From assembly GCF_900115865.1 (NCBI RefSeq), contig NZ_FOXY01000008.1, positions 62,001 through 126,000 on the forward strand: DNA of 64,000 nt, given 5' to 3'. The number at the start of each line of letters is the position of its first letter. Positions within the stretch are counted from its first letter, which is position 1. Positions 42,990-52,126 of this stretch are shown in pieces. Under the pieces are notes generated by a model, which was given only the letters and a program-made list of their open reading frames with translations, had not been told where the DNA came from and did no database searches. This DNA comes from Donghicola eburneus (GTDB taxonomy: Bacteria > Pseudomonadota > Alphaproteobacteria > Rhodobacterales > Rhodobacteraceae). The position numbers and the translations under genes were made by a program.

Positions 42990-44678
42990 TTAGCCCAACA
43001 GGCGACGCGCGATCACCTGCGCCTGAATCTCGCCAGCACCCTCAAAGATGTTCAGGATGCGCGCATCACACAGGATGCGGCTGATGGTGTATTCCAGCGC
43101 AAAGCCGTTCCCGCCGTGGATCTGCAGACCATTGTCCGCCGCCGCCCAAGCAACACGGGCTCCCAGCAGCTTGGCCATACCGGCCTCGAGGTCACAGCGA
43201 CGATCGTTATCCTTCTCGCGGGCCGAGAAGTAGGTCAGCTGACGGGCGATCATCAGTTCCACCGCCATCATTGCCAGCTTGTTGGCCACGCGGGGGAATT
43301 CGATCAGCGACTTGCCGAACTGCTTGCGGTCCTCGGCATAGCGCATCGACACGTCCAGAGCAGACTGGCCCACACCAACAGCGCGCGCTGCGGTCTGGAT
43401 ACGTGCCGATTCAAAGGTCTGCATCAGCTGCTTGAAGCCCTGACCTTCTTCGCCGCCAAGCAGGTTTTCACCTTTGACAGCGAACTTGTCGAAGCCAAGC
43501 TCGTATTCCTTCATGCCGCGATACCCCAGAACCTCGATCTCGCCGCCAGTCATGCCGGGGGTGGGGAAGGGCTCTTCGTCGGTGCCGGGGGTCTTCTCGG
43601 CCAGGAACATCGACAGACCTTTGTAGTTGTCGGTCGAAGGATCGGTCCGCGCCAGCAGGGTCATCACGTGGGTGCGCGCCGCGTGGGTGATCCAGGTCTT
43701 GTTGCCAGTCACTTCATAGTCGCCATCGGCGTTCTTGACCGCGCGGGTGCGCAGGCTGCCAAGGTCGGACCCAGTGTTCGGCTCGGTGAAAACAGCGGTC
43801 GGCAGCTTCTCGGCGGAGGCCAGTTCGGGCAGCCATTTCTGCTTCTGCTCTTCGGTGCCGCCAGCCAGAATCAGCTCTGCCGCGATCTCGGAACGGGTGC
43901 CGAGCGAGCCAACGCCAATATAGCCGCGCGACAGCTCTTCCGAGACAACGCACATCGCGGTTTTGGACATGCCGAACCCGCCGTATTCCTCGGGGATGGT
44001 CAGGCCAAAGACGCCCATTTCCGCCAGCTCGTTGATGATCTCTAGCGGGATCAGCTCGTCCTTCAGGTGCCATTCGTGCGCATGAGGCTCCACGCGGTCC
44101 ACCGAATAGCGGCGGAACTGCTCCCGGATCATCTCCATCTCTTCGTCCAGACCGGATTGGCCTGTGGTCAGGTTCGCCCGGTTGTCTCGCATTATCTCGA
44201 CCAGACGCACGCGCGCGGCCTGAGAGTTGCCGCTCGCGATCAAGGTCTTTACGGCGTCGGTCATAATGCCTGCAACAGCGCCCGAGTCGACACCCAAATC
44301 CGACACGCGGATCAGCTCGCCCTGGTTCATCGGGATGCCGCCCGCAATCTGGCTCAGGTATTCGCCGAATGCGATCTGCAGGATCAGCTGCTCAGTTTCG
44401 CCGAACTTTCCTTCTTCCTTCAGTGCGATTGCCCAACGGTGCATCTCGCGCAGCGCCTCGACATAGGTCGCTAGCCACGCCACGCCGTGCGCGGCAGTCT
44501 GGTTCTGCTCGACCAGTGCGTTCGAAACGCGGTCGCCGTCTGTCACCATCGCGCGGACATTTTTCAGCGCTTGTTCAAGGATCGCCTCGGCGGGCGCGAT
44601 TGCTGCCTCGGTCAGGCTGAGCAAATCGGGAAGCAGCGTCGCGGTCTGCGCTGCGAAGTCCTGTCCGTCATGTGCCAT
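42990..44678 (-). CDS. mcd: (2S)-methylsuccinyl-CoA dehydrogenase
   Basis: This flavoprotein oxidises methylsuccinyl-CoA to mesaconyl-CoA in the ethylmalonyl-CoA pathway of acetate assimilation. At 562 residues it carries an N-terminal extension of about 170 residues that ordinary acyl-CoA dehydrogenases lack and Mcd has. The ACAD part shows AVFTEPNTGSDLGSLRTRA, TWITHAARTHVM, RKQFGKSLIEFPRVANKLA and the catalytic glutamate Glu546 in FEGAGEIQAQVIARRLL. No other ethylmalonyl-CoA pathway gene is in the window, so the call rests on architecture. Confidence 0.82.
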   Translation of the reverse strand: MAHDGQDFAAQTATLLPDLLSLTEAAIAPAEAILEQALKNVRAMVTDGDRVSNALVEQNQTAAHGVAWLATYVEALREMHRWAIALKEEGKFGETEQLILQIAFGEYLSQIAGGIPMNQGELIRVSDLGVDSGAVAGIMTDAVKTLIASGNSQAARVRLVEIMRDNRANLTTGQSGLDEEMEMIREQFRRYSVDRVEPHAHEWHLKDELIPLEIINELAEMGVFGLTIPEEYGGFGMSKTAMCVVSEELSRGYIGVGSLGTRSEIAAELILAGGTEEQKQKWLPELASAEKLPTAVFTEPNTGSDLGSLRTRAVKNADGDYEVTGNKTWITHAARTHVMTLLARTDPSTDNYKGLSMFLAEKTPGTDEEPFPTPGMTGGEIEVLGYRGMKEYELGFDKFAVKGENLLGGEEGQGFKQLMQTFESARIQTAARAVGVGQSALDVSMRYAEDRKQFGKSLIEFPRVANKLAMMAVELMIARQLTYFSAREKDNDRRCDLEAGMAKLLGARVAWAAADNGLQIHGGNGFALEYTISRILCDARILNIFEGAGEIQAQVIARRLLG

Positions 44679-44816
44679 GAGTCATCTCCTATAATGCTTG
44701 CGCAGAGAACTAGAGCCTTTGCAGGCGCAGCGCAATAAAAATACCGAACACAGGATGAAAGTGTACCCATTATTGCGCGTTGAAGTTTTTACCTATCGCG
44801 CTAAGAGGCATGCTAA

Positions 44817-45596
44817 ATGGCTGAAATGGAACTCGTAACGCATCTTATGACACCGTCGGCGTTTGTGCTGGCCCTGAGTGTCGCCTTCATTGCTGGTGTG
44901 GTCAAAGGGATGGTGGGTTTTGCCATGCCGATGATTCTAATTTCCGGCCTTTCTTCTGTTATTTCGCCGGAATTGGCGCTCGCGGGCCTGATTCTGCCGA
45001 CCGTGATCACCAACGGGATGCAGGCCATGCGCCAAGGCCCGCGTGCCGCGTGGGAATCATTGCTGAAGTTCCGCGGATACCTTGGGACGCTGCTTATCGT
45101 GCTGATCATCAGTGCGCAGTTTGTGCGTACGATCCCTGCCGAGCTGATGCTGCTGATCATCGGGGTGCCGATCGTCATTTTCGCTGCGACGCAGCTAGCT
45201 GGAATGCCCCTGCGCATCGCCTCTCCGCCCTCTCGGTTTGCCGAAATCGGGATCGGGGCTTTCGCTGGTTTCATCGGCGGGCTGTCTGGTGTCTGGGGGC
45301 CGCCAACGGTTGCTTACCTGACGGCGTTGGATACGCCCAAGCGTGACCACATCCGCGTCCAAGGCGTGATCTACGGCCTCGGCGCGATCGTCCTCTTGTT
45401 CGCTCATATCGGATCGGGGGTCGTCCGCGCCGAAACCCTGCCGTTTTCGATCGCCATCGTTCCACCAGCCATTGTCGGAATGTGGCTTGGCCTCAAGGTC
45501 AATGACCGGATCGACCAAAACGCGTTTCGCAAAGCTACACTGTTCGTCCTGATGATCGCAGGCCTGAACCTGATCCGCCGTGGCCTGATGGGCTAA
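44817..45596 (+). CDS. TauE/SafE family sulfite/anion permease
   Basis: The 259-residue product has about eight hydrophobic segments and the family's paired motifs FIAGVVKGMVGFAMPMILI at the start and FAGFIGGLSGVWGPPTVAYLTAL in the second half. Members export sulfite, sulfoacetate or other organosulfur or carboxylate anions. Substrate not readable. It stands alone and convergent with pckA. Confidence 0.92.
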   Translation: MAEMELVTHLMTPSAFVLALSVAFIAGVVKGMVGFAMPMILISGLSSVISPELALAGLILPTVITNGMQAMRQGPRAAWESLLKFRGYLGTLLIVLIISAQFVRTIPAELMLLIIGVPIVIFAATQLAGMPLRIASPPSRFAEIGIGAFAGFIGGLSGVWGPPTVAYLTALDTPKRDHIRVQGVIYGLGAIVLLFAHIGSGVVRAETLPFSIAIVPPAIVGMWLGLKVNDRIDQNAFRKATLFVLMIAGLNLIRRGLMG

Positions 45597-45604
45597 CCGA
45601 AAAT

Positions 45605-45696
45605 CGCCGGCCCAAACAGGACCGGCGGCTTGTCTTCACTTTGGCAAAATACCCCTAGGGTGAATTGCCATAGGCAAGAGGGGGCCGCGCCCCCTC
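45605..45696 (+). repeat. Dispersed intergenic repeat, copy B (with terminator stem)
   Basis: CGCCGG/CCGGCG (45605-45610 with 45622-45627) is followed by TTCACTTTGGCAAAATACC and then the hairpin GAGGGGGC-CGC-GCCCCCTC (45678-45696). The element lies between convergent genes and may terminate the TauE/SafE gene. Confidence 0.65.
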
Positions 45697-45703
45697 ACTC
45701 CAA

Positions 45704-47302
45704 TCAACCGATTGCAGCGGCCTTAACGTCTTTGTCGATGTAGGGCACGTACTGCTCGAAGTTGTCCGAGAACATCTTGACCAGTTTCTCTGCCTGCGCG
45801 TCATAGGCTTCGGGGTCACCCCAAGTGCGGCGGGGATCCAGCAGCACTTCGGGCACACCGGGAACGTCCACGGGTACGTCAAAGCCGAAGTTCGGGTCCT
45901 TGCGGAACTCGACTGCGCTCAGGCTGCCGTCCAGAGCAGCGGTCAGCAGGGCGCGGGTTGCCTTGATGGGCATACGCTTGCCGGTGCCGTAGGCGCCGCC
46001 GGTCCAGCCGGTGTTCACCAGCCAGCAGGTTGCACCGTGCTTTGCGATCTTGTCACGCAGCAGGTTTCCATAGACCTCGGGGCGGCGGGGCATGAAAGGT
46101 GCACCGAAGCAGGTCGAGAAGGTGGGCTCGGGCTCGGTCACACCGCGCTCGGTCCCTGCAACCTTCGAGGTGAAGCCCGACAGGAAGTGGTACATTGCCT
46201 GCGCAGGTGTCAGACGCGCGATCGGAGGCAGAACACCGAACGCATCACAGGTCAGCATGATCACGTTCTTGGGGTGGCCGCCCTGAGCCGAGTAGGACGC
46301 GTTCGAGATGTAGTGCAGCGGGTACGCGCAACGCATGTTGGCGGTCAGGCTGTCATCGTCGAAGTCCAGCTCAAGGGTCTCTTCGTCGAATACCATGTTC
46401 TCGATCACAGTCGCGAACTTGGTGGTGGTCGCGTAGATCTCGGGCTCGGCTTCGGCGTTCAGGTTGATGGTCTTGGCATAGCAGCCGCCTTCGAAGTTGA
46501 AGGTGCCCTTGTCAGACCAGCCATGTTCGTCGTCACCGATCAGGGTGCGCGACGGGTCTGCCGACAGGGTGGTTTTGCCCGTGCCCGACAGGCCGAAGAA
46601 CACAGCCGCGTCCACGGGGTTGCCAGTGGCGTGGTTGGCCGAGCAGTGCATCGGCATGATGCCCTTTTCGGGCAGCAGGTAGTTCAGCAGAGTGAATACC
46701 GACTTCTTGTTCTCGCCTGCGTACTCGGTGCCGCCGATCAGAATGAGCTTCTTGTCGAAGTTCAGCGCGATCACGGTTTCGCTGCGGCAGCCATGCTTTT
46801 CAGCGTCTGCTTTGAACGAGGGGCAGTTGATGATGGTGAATTCGGGAACGAATTCGTCCAGCTCCTCAAGCTCTGGGCGACGCAGCAGGTGACGGATGAA
46901 CAGGCCATGCCATGCCAGCTCTGTTACAACGCGCACGTCCAGTCGGTTGGCTGGATCGGCGCCACCGAAAAGATCCTGTACGTAGTAATCCTTGCCCTTC
47001 ATGTGGGCGAGCATGTCCTCATGCAGGATGTCGAACTTGTCGGCCTCCATGGGGGCGTTGTTTTCCCACCAGATCGTTTCTTCGACGCTGGGGGTGCGGA
47101 CCACAAATTTGTCCTTGGGCGAACGGCCGGTGTGCTTGCCGGTGGTCACCAAGAAAGCACCGCCACGACCGAGGCGACCTTCGTTATTCTTTACCGCTGC
47201 CTCCACGAGCGCGGGTTCCATGAGGTTGTAATAGACATTACCCAGCTCACTGATCCCTTGATCTTCAAGCCGATGCTGCGGGTTTACCCGTCCAAATGCC
47301 AT
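45704..47302 (-). CDS. pckA: Phosphoenolpyruvate carboxykinase (ATP)
   Basis: PckA makes PEP from oxaloacetate, the entry to gluconeogenesis. The 532-residue protein has [12 protein letters not shown] at about residues 56-65, the kinase P-loop GLSGTGKTT (237-245), the metal-binding [10 protein letters not shown] and [15 protein letters not shown] start at ATG 47302, eight bases after GGAG; the frame also opens from GTG 47311. It is divergent from chvI, as in rhizobia, and its promoter region holds repeated TTAGCAT motifs. Confidence 0.97.
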   Translation of the reverse strand: MAFGRVNPQHRLEDQGISELGNVYYNLMEPALVEAAVKNNEGRLGRGGAFLVTTGKHTGRSPKDKFVVRTPSVEETIWWENNAPMEADKFDILHEDMLAHMKGKDYYVQDLFGGADPANRLDVRVVTELAWHGLFIRHLLRRPELEELDEFVPEFTIINCPSFKADAEKHGCRSETVIALNFDKKLILIGGTEYAGENKKSVFTLLNYLLPEKGIMPMHCSANHATGNPVDAAVFFGLSGTGKTTLSADPSRTLIGDDEHGWSDKGTFNFEGGCYAKTINLNAEAEPEIYATTTKFATVIENMVFDEETLELDFDDDSLTANMRCAYPLHYISNASYSAQGGHPKNVIMLTCDAFGVLPPIARLTPAQAMYHFLSGFTSKVAGTERGVTEPEPTFSTCFGAPFMPRRPEVYGNLLRDKIAKHGATCWLVNTGWTGGAYGTGKRMPIKATRALLTAALDGSLSAVEFRKDPNFGFDVPVDVPGVPEVLLDPRRTWGDPEAYDAQAEKLVKMFSDNFEQYVPYIDKDVKAAAIG

Positions 47303-47637
47303 TTTCTTCACTCCTGTCCGCGCCAGCGGTCACAAAACTTGATAGGGCCCCGATGTCGTTGCTTCATTGCAACGTGTCGGTAAAGGGGTCCTTAGCATGA
47401 CGGAAAAGGAAATGAATAGGATGCTAAGCTGCTGTTAGCGCAACCAAATTCAGTTTATCGCAAACATGACTGCGAAGAGGGACTTTGGTCTGCGACACTC
47501 TGTCAGAATTGGACCGCTAACATAATTACCACGTTAGCATAGTACCAAATCCGCGAATCGCAAAAAGGATTGCGGAGAGATACGAAATCCCTGCATAACT
47601 GTAAGAAAAAATAATCGTGCAGTACAAGGAATGAGTT
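47303..47637. promoter_or_regulatory. pckA/chvI divergent promoter region with TTAGCAT motif cluster
   Basis: No gene is seen in these 335 bases. TTAGCAT is at 47392-47398 and 47534-47540, its complement ATGCTAA at 47421-47427, a partial copy TTAGCG at 47435-47440 and GCTAACAT at 47516-47523. These pair up as GCTAA-N7-TTAGC (47423-47439) and GCTAAC-N11-GTTAGC (47516-47538). The second half is strongly AT-rich, with AGGAATGAGTT just before chvI. Confidence 0.55.
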
Positions 47638-48339
47638 ATGTCCAGAATTGCTCTGGTGGATGATGATCGCAACATCCTGACATCGGTTGCCATGACCCTT
47701 GAAGCAGAAGGGTTCGAAGTCGAGACCTACAATGACGGCCAAGCAGCGTTAGAGGCTTTTGAGAAAAAGCTTCCCGATATGGCTGTGCTGGACATCAAGA
47801 TGCCGCGTATGGACGGCATGGATCTGCTACAGCGTCTGCGCAAGAAAACCACGATGCCTGTCATCTTCCTCACGTCCAAGGACGACGAGATTGACGAGGT
47901 TCTGGGCTTGCGAATGGGCGCCGACGATTATGTCAAAAAGCCATTTTCTCAGCGTCTGCTGGTCGAGCGTATTCGCGCGCTGCTGCGCCGTCAGGAAGCT
48001 CTGAACGGGGACAGCGAGGGCGAGGTTGAGGACAGCAAAGTTCTGGCCCGTGGACAGTTGTCAATGGACCCGCTGCGCCACGCCGTGACGTGGAAGGGGC
48101 AGGATGTGTCACTCACGGTAACGGAATTCCTTCTCCTTCAGGCACTGGCACAACGCCCTGGTTTCGTCAAAAGCCGTGATCAGTTGATGGACGTGGCCTA
48201 TGATGATCAGGTTTATGTCGACGACCGGACAATCGATAGCCATATCAAGCGTTTGCGTAAGAAAATGCGGATGGTCGATTCGGAGTTTTCGGCGATCGAA
48301 ACCCTGTATGGCGTCGGATACCGGTACAACGAAGAGTGA
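47638..48339 (+). CDS. chvI: Response regulator ChvI
   Basis: The 233-residue OmpR-class regulator has the receiver domain with phospho-acceptor Asp52 ([15 protein letters not shown]) and Lys in FLTSKDDE, and the winged-helix output domain ([30 protein letters not shown] and [10 protein letters not shown]). Identity as ChvI rests on the conserved neighbourhood pckA-chvI-chvG-hprK. ChvI controls envelope and acid responses and central carbon genes in rhizobia. Confidence 0.93.
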   Translation: MSRIALVDDDRNILTSVAMTLEAEGFEVETYNDGQAALEAFEKKLPDMAVLDIKMPRMDGMDLLQRLRKKTTMPVIFLTSKDDEIDEVLGLRMGADDYVKKPFSQRLLVERIRALLRRQEALNGDSEGEVEDSKVLARGQLSMDPLRHAVTWKGQDVSLTVTEFLLLQALAQRPGFVKSRDQLMDVAYDDQVYVDDRTIDSHIKRLRKKMRMVDSEFSAIETLYGVGYRYNEE

Positions 48340-50057
48340 TGACTGACATCGGAGATACCTCAGCAGCGCAGAAGCGGGCCGTTCGGTCTGCCGATATCGT
48401 GCTGGGTGATGATTACGTTTCTCCGGACGCCCTGCACGAGACCGTTGAGCGCGAAACTGCAGCCAAGCGCGGTGTGTTGACGCTGAACACATCGCCGCTG
48501 GCGCGCAAGATCATCACCTTTAACTTGCTGGGTCTGATCGTCCTGCTCGCGGGCATCCTCTACCTGAACCCGTCGCGGGAATCTTTGGCGTTGCAGCGTG
48601 CGACCTCTTTGGCCGCAGAAGCCGAACTTGTGGCTGACGTGTTTGAGGCCCGCTTGAGCGCGCAGGCCGAGGCGGGTGTTGAGAACATCGCTGGGGTCGG
48701 AGCCGAGGATACCCTGCGGGGGATGTCGTTGTATCGCGGGACCGAGGTCTACGTTTTCGACGGCAACGGTAATTTGCTGACCGTCGCAGAAGGCAGCCGC
48801 AGCCGCGCCGAACTGGCGGATGTCGGCGAGAATGACACCTACATCACGGACGCTCTGGAAACTGTGTGGCAGTGGATGGTGCAATTCTTTGCGCCTGCTG
48901 ATTCGCTGCCTGCGGGTGTCGAAAACGAGGAGATCGTGCGCGACATGATCGGCGGCGCGCGCATCAACGAGACGCGCATGGCCACGGGCGTGGGTGCATT
49001 TGGCGACACAGTGTTCACTGTTGCGACCCCAATCATGGTGGGCGACCTGCCTGTCGGCGCGATCGCCATGGCGAGCTCCACGACCGAAATCGACCGCCTT
49101 GTGAGCGTTGAGCGCGAGCGTGTGCTTCGTATGTTCATCGTCGCACTCTTTGTGTCGGTCGGTCTTAGCCTGCTCTTGGCCTCGACCATCGCGAACCCGC
49201 TGTCCGATCTAGCCGCAGCTGCCGAGATTGGCCGCGACCGCAATCGCACGCGGTATAGCCCTGGCCGTGTTCGTATTCCTGACCTGTCCGCCCGTCCCGA
49301 CGAGATTGGCCGCCTGTCCGAAGCCCTGCGCGGGATGGTCGGTGCGCTGTACGAGCGGATCGACAGCAACGAGCAGTTCGCCGCCGATGTGGCTCACGAG
49401 ATCAAGAACCCTCTGGCGTCCTTGCGCTCGGCGGTCGGCACCCTGCGGTTCGCCAAGAAGCAAGAGCAACAGGATAAGCTGCTCGAGGTGATTGAACATG
49501 ATGTGCGGCGTCTGGACCGCTTGGTCAGTGATATCTCGAATGCGTCGCGGCTGGACAGCGAGCTGGTCCGCGAAGAGGAAGAGACGTTTGATCTGCTGAC
49601 GATGCTCGGCAATCTGATCCAATACTTGGGCGAGGATGCAAAGGCCAAAGGCATCGACTTTATCTCCGATCTGCCGGACGACTCGATCGAACTGACAGGC
49701 CTAGAGGCGCGTCTGGCGCAGGTCTTTGTAAACCTGATCACGAATGCGATTTCTTTTTGCGAAGAGGGCGACGCGATCCGCGTTTGGGCCCGACAGCGGG
49801 ACAATCGCGTTCTGGTGGTGGTCGAGGATACAGGGCCCGGCATCCCGGAGCAGTCGTTGACAAAAATCTTCAAACGTTTCTACTCGCACCGCCCCGAAGG
49901 TCAGTTTGGAAATAACTCGGGTCTGGGACTCGCGATCTCAAAGCAGATCGTCGAAGCCCACGGCGGAGTTGTCTGGGCCGAGAATATCCGCGCCAGCCAC
50001 GCTGACCCGACTTCGGATCCGCTGGGCGCCCGCTTCGTAGTGGGGCTACCGCTCTAA
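48339..50057 (+). CDS. chvG: Sensor histidine kinase ChvG
   Basis: The 572-residue kinase has membrane helices at about residues 58-76 and 264-283 that flank a periplasmic sensor region, a HAMP linker, HisKA with His353 in DVAHEIKNPLASL, and a HATPase domain (NLITNAISFCEEGDAI, VEDTGPGIP, NSGLGLAISKQIVEAHGG). ATG at 48339 shares one base with the chvI TGA; a GTG three bases upstream is also possible. It senses an envelope or pH signal through the ExoR partner in rhizobia; no exoR is seen here. Confidence 0.93.
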   Translation: MTDIGDTSAAQKRAVRSADIVLGDDYVSPDALHETVERETAAKRGVLTLNTSPLARKIITFNLLGLIVLLAGILYLNPSRESLALQRATSLAAEAELVADVFEARLSAQAEAGVENIAGVGAEDTLRGMSLYRGTEVYVFDGNGNLLTVAEGSRSRAELADVGENDTYITDALETVWQWMVQFFAPADSLPAGVENEEIVRDMIGGARINETRMATGVGAFGDTVFTVATPIMVGDLPVGAIAMASSTTEIDRLVSVERERVLRMFIVALFVSVGLSLLLASTIANPLSDLAAAAEIGRDRNRTRYSPGRVRIPDLSARPDEIGRLSEALRGMVGALYERIDSNEQFAADVAHEIKNPLASLRSAVGTLRFAKKQEQQDKLLEVIEHDVRRLDRLVSDISNASRLDSELVREEEETFDLLTMLGNLIQYLGEDAKAKGIDFISDLPDDSIELTGLEARLAQVFVNLITNAISFCEEGDAIRVWARQRDNRVLVVVEDTGPGIPEQSLTKIFKRFYSHRPEGQFGNNSGLGLAISKQIVEAHGGVVWAENIRASHADPTSDPLGARFVVGLPL

Positions 50058-50060
50058 CCC

Positions 50061-50519
50061 ATGCGGACTGTAGCACTGACCGACATCACAAGGGGGCATG
50101 GACCAGCAATGGTTCATGCCTCTACTGTTATGGTGCACGGCCAAGCCGTGGTATTGTTTGGTGCATCAGGTAGCGGCAAATCCTCGACGGCACTGATGCT
50201 GATGTCTCTGGGCGGTACGCTCGTGGCGGATGATCGCACAGTGCTGACACGCGAGGGAGCACAGATTATCGCGCGCTGCCCCGAAACGATCTGTGGACGG
50301 ATCGAAGCGCGGGGCGTCGGTATTTTGCGGGCGGCTGCGACTGGGTCTGCGCCTGTCTCCCTGTTCGTTGATATGGACCAGGCCGAGACAAAGCGCTTGC
50401 CGCAGCCGCGGGATCTGACTGTGTTCGGCTTGCAAAGGCCGCTTCTTCATAAAGTCGAGAGGGGTTATTTCCCTGCAGCGCTTATGCAATATCTTACCCA
50501 CGGGATAGATGGGGAATGA
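50061..50519 (+). CDS. hprK: HPr kinase/phosphorylase, short form
   Basis: HprK phosphorylates HPr on a serine and reverses the reaction. This 152-residue form consists of the catalytic domain alone: Walker A GASGSGKS at 34-41, LVADDRTVL and ICGRIEARGVGILR. The N-terminal domain of Gram-positive HprK is missing, as usual in alphaproteobacteria. The target serine is present in HPr at 51827 (Ser49). Part of the chvG-hprK-rapZ-EIIA-HPr run. Confidence 0.93.
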   Translation: MRTVALTDITRGHGPAMVHASTVMVHGQAVVLFGASGSGKSSTALMLMSLGGTLVADDRTVLTREGAQIIARCPETICGRIEARGVGILRAAATGSAPVSLFVDMDQAETKRLPQPRDLTVFGLQRPLLHKVERGYFPAALMQYLTHGIDGE

Positions 50520-50526
50520 CAGACAC

Positions 50527-51417
50527 ATGTCAGAACAATCACCGCGCGTTGTCTGGGTAACGGGGCCTTCGGGCGCCGGACGGAAAACCGCGATAAACGC
50601 GCTCGAGGATTTAGGTTTCGAAGTTATCGACAACCTCCCACTGCGCCTGCTGCCAGCCGTGATGAAGGATGCTGTAGCTGGCGACCGGCTCGCGCTGGGG
50701 CTTGACGTGCGCAACCGTGATTTCAGTATGAACGCGATGCTGGATGCAATGGAGGATTTGGCGCGTAACCCCAACAGTGGCGTGCAGCTCCTGTATCTAG
50801 ACTCTTCGCCCGAGGTGCTGCTGCGCCGATATAGCGAAACTCGTCGCCGCCACCCGCTGTCGCCTGCCGAAACCGCCGAGGTCGGCATCGACCGCGAATT
50901 AGATTTGCTGGCACCGATCCGTGCACGGGCAGATATTTTGCTAGACACCTCGGAGATGACTCCACACGACCTGAAGGCCGAGATCGAGCGCCAATTCGCG
51001 ATTGGGCAAGAGGGTAATCTGGCCGTTTCAATTCAGTCCTTTTCGTTCAAGCGGGGCACCCCGCGCGGCATCGACATGATCTTCGATGCGCGGTTTCTGC
51101 GTAATCCCTACTGGGAACCTGCGTTGCGAAAGATGAATGGTCAGGACGAAGCGGTCAGCGACTACATCAGCCAAGACCCGCGCTTTGCCGAGTTTTTCGA
51201 TCGCGTAAAAGGTCTGGTTGAATTCCTGTTGCCACAATATGCCACAGAGGGAAAATCCTATTTGTCGATAGGGTTTGGTTGTACCGGAGGACAACACCGT
51301 TCGGTTGCACTCGCAGAAAAGCTGGCCAAAGCCCTTGCAACTGCGGGATGGCAGGTGTCAATTAGACATCGTGAATTGGAAAGACAGGCCCCCTCGGGTT
51401 CTGCAAAAGGTAAGTAA
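50527..51417 (+). CDS. rapZ: RNase adapter RapZ / YvcJ-type nucleotide-binding protein
   Basis: The 296-residue protein has an N-terminal P-loop-like segment, GLEDLGFEVIDNLP-type residues (ALEDLGFEVIDNLPLRLLP), RRRHPLSP and the C-terminal domain with FGCTGGQHRSVALAEKLA, the RapZ signature. Walker A reads GPSGAGRKT, with Arg19 in place of the canonical lysine. In enterobacteria RapZ controls GlmS through sRNAs; in alphaproteobacteria the role is unclear. ATG at 50527 is preferred; ATG at 50509 overlaps hprK. Confidence 0.93.
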   Translation: MSEQSPRVVWVTGPSGAGRKTAINALEDLGFEVIDNLPLRLLPAVMKDAVAGDRLALGLDVRNRDFSMNAMLDAMEDLARNPNSGVQLLYLDSSPEVLLRRYSETRRRHPLSPAETAEVGIDRELDLLAPIRARADILLDTSEMTPHDLKAEIERQFAIGQEGNLAVSIQSFSFKRGTPRGIDMIFDARFLRNPYWEPALRKMNGQDEAVSDYISQDPRFAEFFDRVKGLVEFLLPQYATEGKSYLSIGFGCTGGQHRSVALAEKLAKALATAGWQVSIRHRELERQAPSGSAKGK

Positions 51418-51425
51418 GGCAAGGC

Positions 51426-51818
51426 GTGATCGGGATCGTAATCGTCGCGCATGGTGGGTTGGCCAAAGAATATCTGGCCGCGGTTGAACATGTGGTAGGC
51501 CCGCAGAGCGGGATCAGCGCCATTTCGATCGAACCGGATCATGACCGTGCACAGAAGCAGCGCGAAATTTCCGCAGCAGCGGATGCTGTCGACAGCGGCG
51601 ACGGAGTGATTGTCGTGACCGATATGTTTGGCGGCTCTCCGTCGAACCTGAGCCTTCGGGCCTGCAGCCCCAAAAACCGACGAATTCTATATGGCGCGAA
51701 CCTGCCCATGCTGATCAAGCTGGCCAAGAGCCGCCATTTGAACGTCCCCGAAGCAGCCCAGTGTGCGCTGACGGCAGGACGGAAATATATTGACAGTTGC
51801 GACGTCAGTGAGGACTAA
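51426..51818 (+). CDS. PTS EIIA component, mannose family
   Basis: The 130-residue protein has the phospho-acceptor His9 in GIVIVAHGGLAKEY and the VVTDMFGGSPSNLSL motif of EIIA-Man. No EIIB or EIIC gene is near, so it should act as a regulatory end-point rather than sugar transporter. GTG start at 51426. Belongs to the truncated PTS with HprK and HPr. Confidence 0.92.
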   Translation: MIGIVIVAHGGLAKEYLAAVEHVVGPQSGISAISIEPDHDRAQKQREISAAADAVDSGDGVIVVTDMFGGSPSNLSLRACSPKNRRILYGANLPMLIKLAKSRHLNVPEAAQCALTAGRKYIDSCDVSED

Positions 51819-51826
51819 GAGCCCTT

Positions 51827-52105
51827 ATGTCACATTCTGTTTGCCGCACATTCCCGATCATCAACGTCAAAGGGCTTCATGCCCGCGCTTCGGCAAAATT
51901 TGTCGAAGTTGTCGAGCAATTCGATGCCCGTGCCGAGGTTGCCCATAACGGCATGTCCACCTCTGGTGACAGCATTATGGGATTGCTGATGCTTGCGGCC
52001 GCGCATGGCACATCGATTGATGTTGAGACGACGGGACCCCAGTCGACCGAACTGGCCGATGCGCTCGAAGCTCTGGTCGCGGACCGCTTTGGCGAAGACA
52101 TGTGA
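51827..52105 (+). CDS. Phosphocarrier protein HPr
   Basis: The 92-residue protein has His18 in KGLHARASAKF, the EI-dependent phosphorylation site, and Ser49 in SGDSIMGLLMLAA, the HprK site. It starts 8 bases after the EIIA stop. Enzyme I is not in the window. The pairing of both sites with HprK indicates carbon/nitrogen-status signalling. Confidence 0.95.
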   Translation: MSHSVCRTFPIINVKGLHARASAKFVEVVEQFDARAEVAHNGMSTSGDSIMGLLMLAAAHGTSIDVETTGPQSTELADALEALVADRFGEDM

Positions 52106-52126
52106 TCGCGGGCAGGGGGAACGATT

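Noticed and set aside
42908-42990. Copy A of the repeat as part of a Rho-independent terminator only
   Set aside because: The stem at the recO stop explains termination; the TTGGCGTAAATACC core and second hairpin recur elsewhere without a plus-strand gene end (copy D), so a pure terminator reading is insufficient.
42966-44045. 359-codon plus-strand open frame antisense to mcd
   Set aside because: No motif, low-complexity His/Gly/Arg content, and mcd is intact opposite.
46037-47383. 448-codon plus-strand open frame antisense to pckA
   Set aside because: It mirrors the high-GC pckA codons, has no domain motif, and pckA on the other strand is complete with all motifs.
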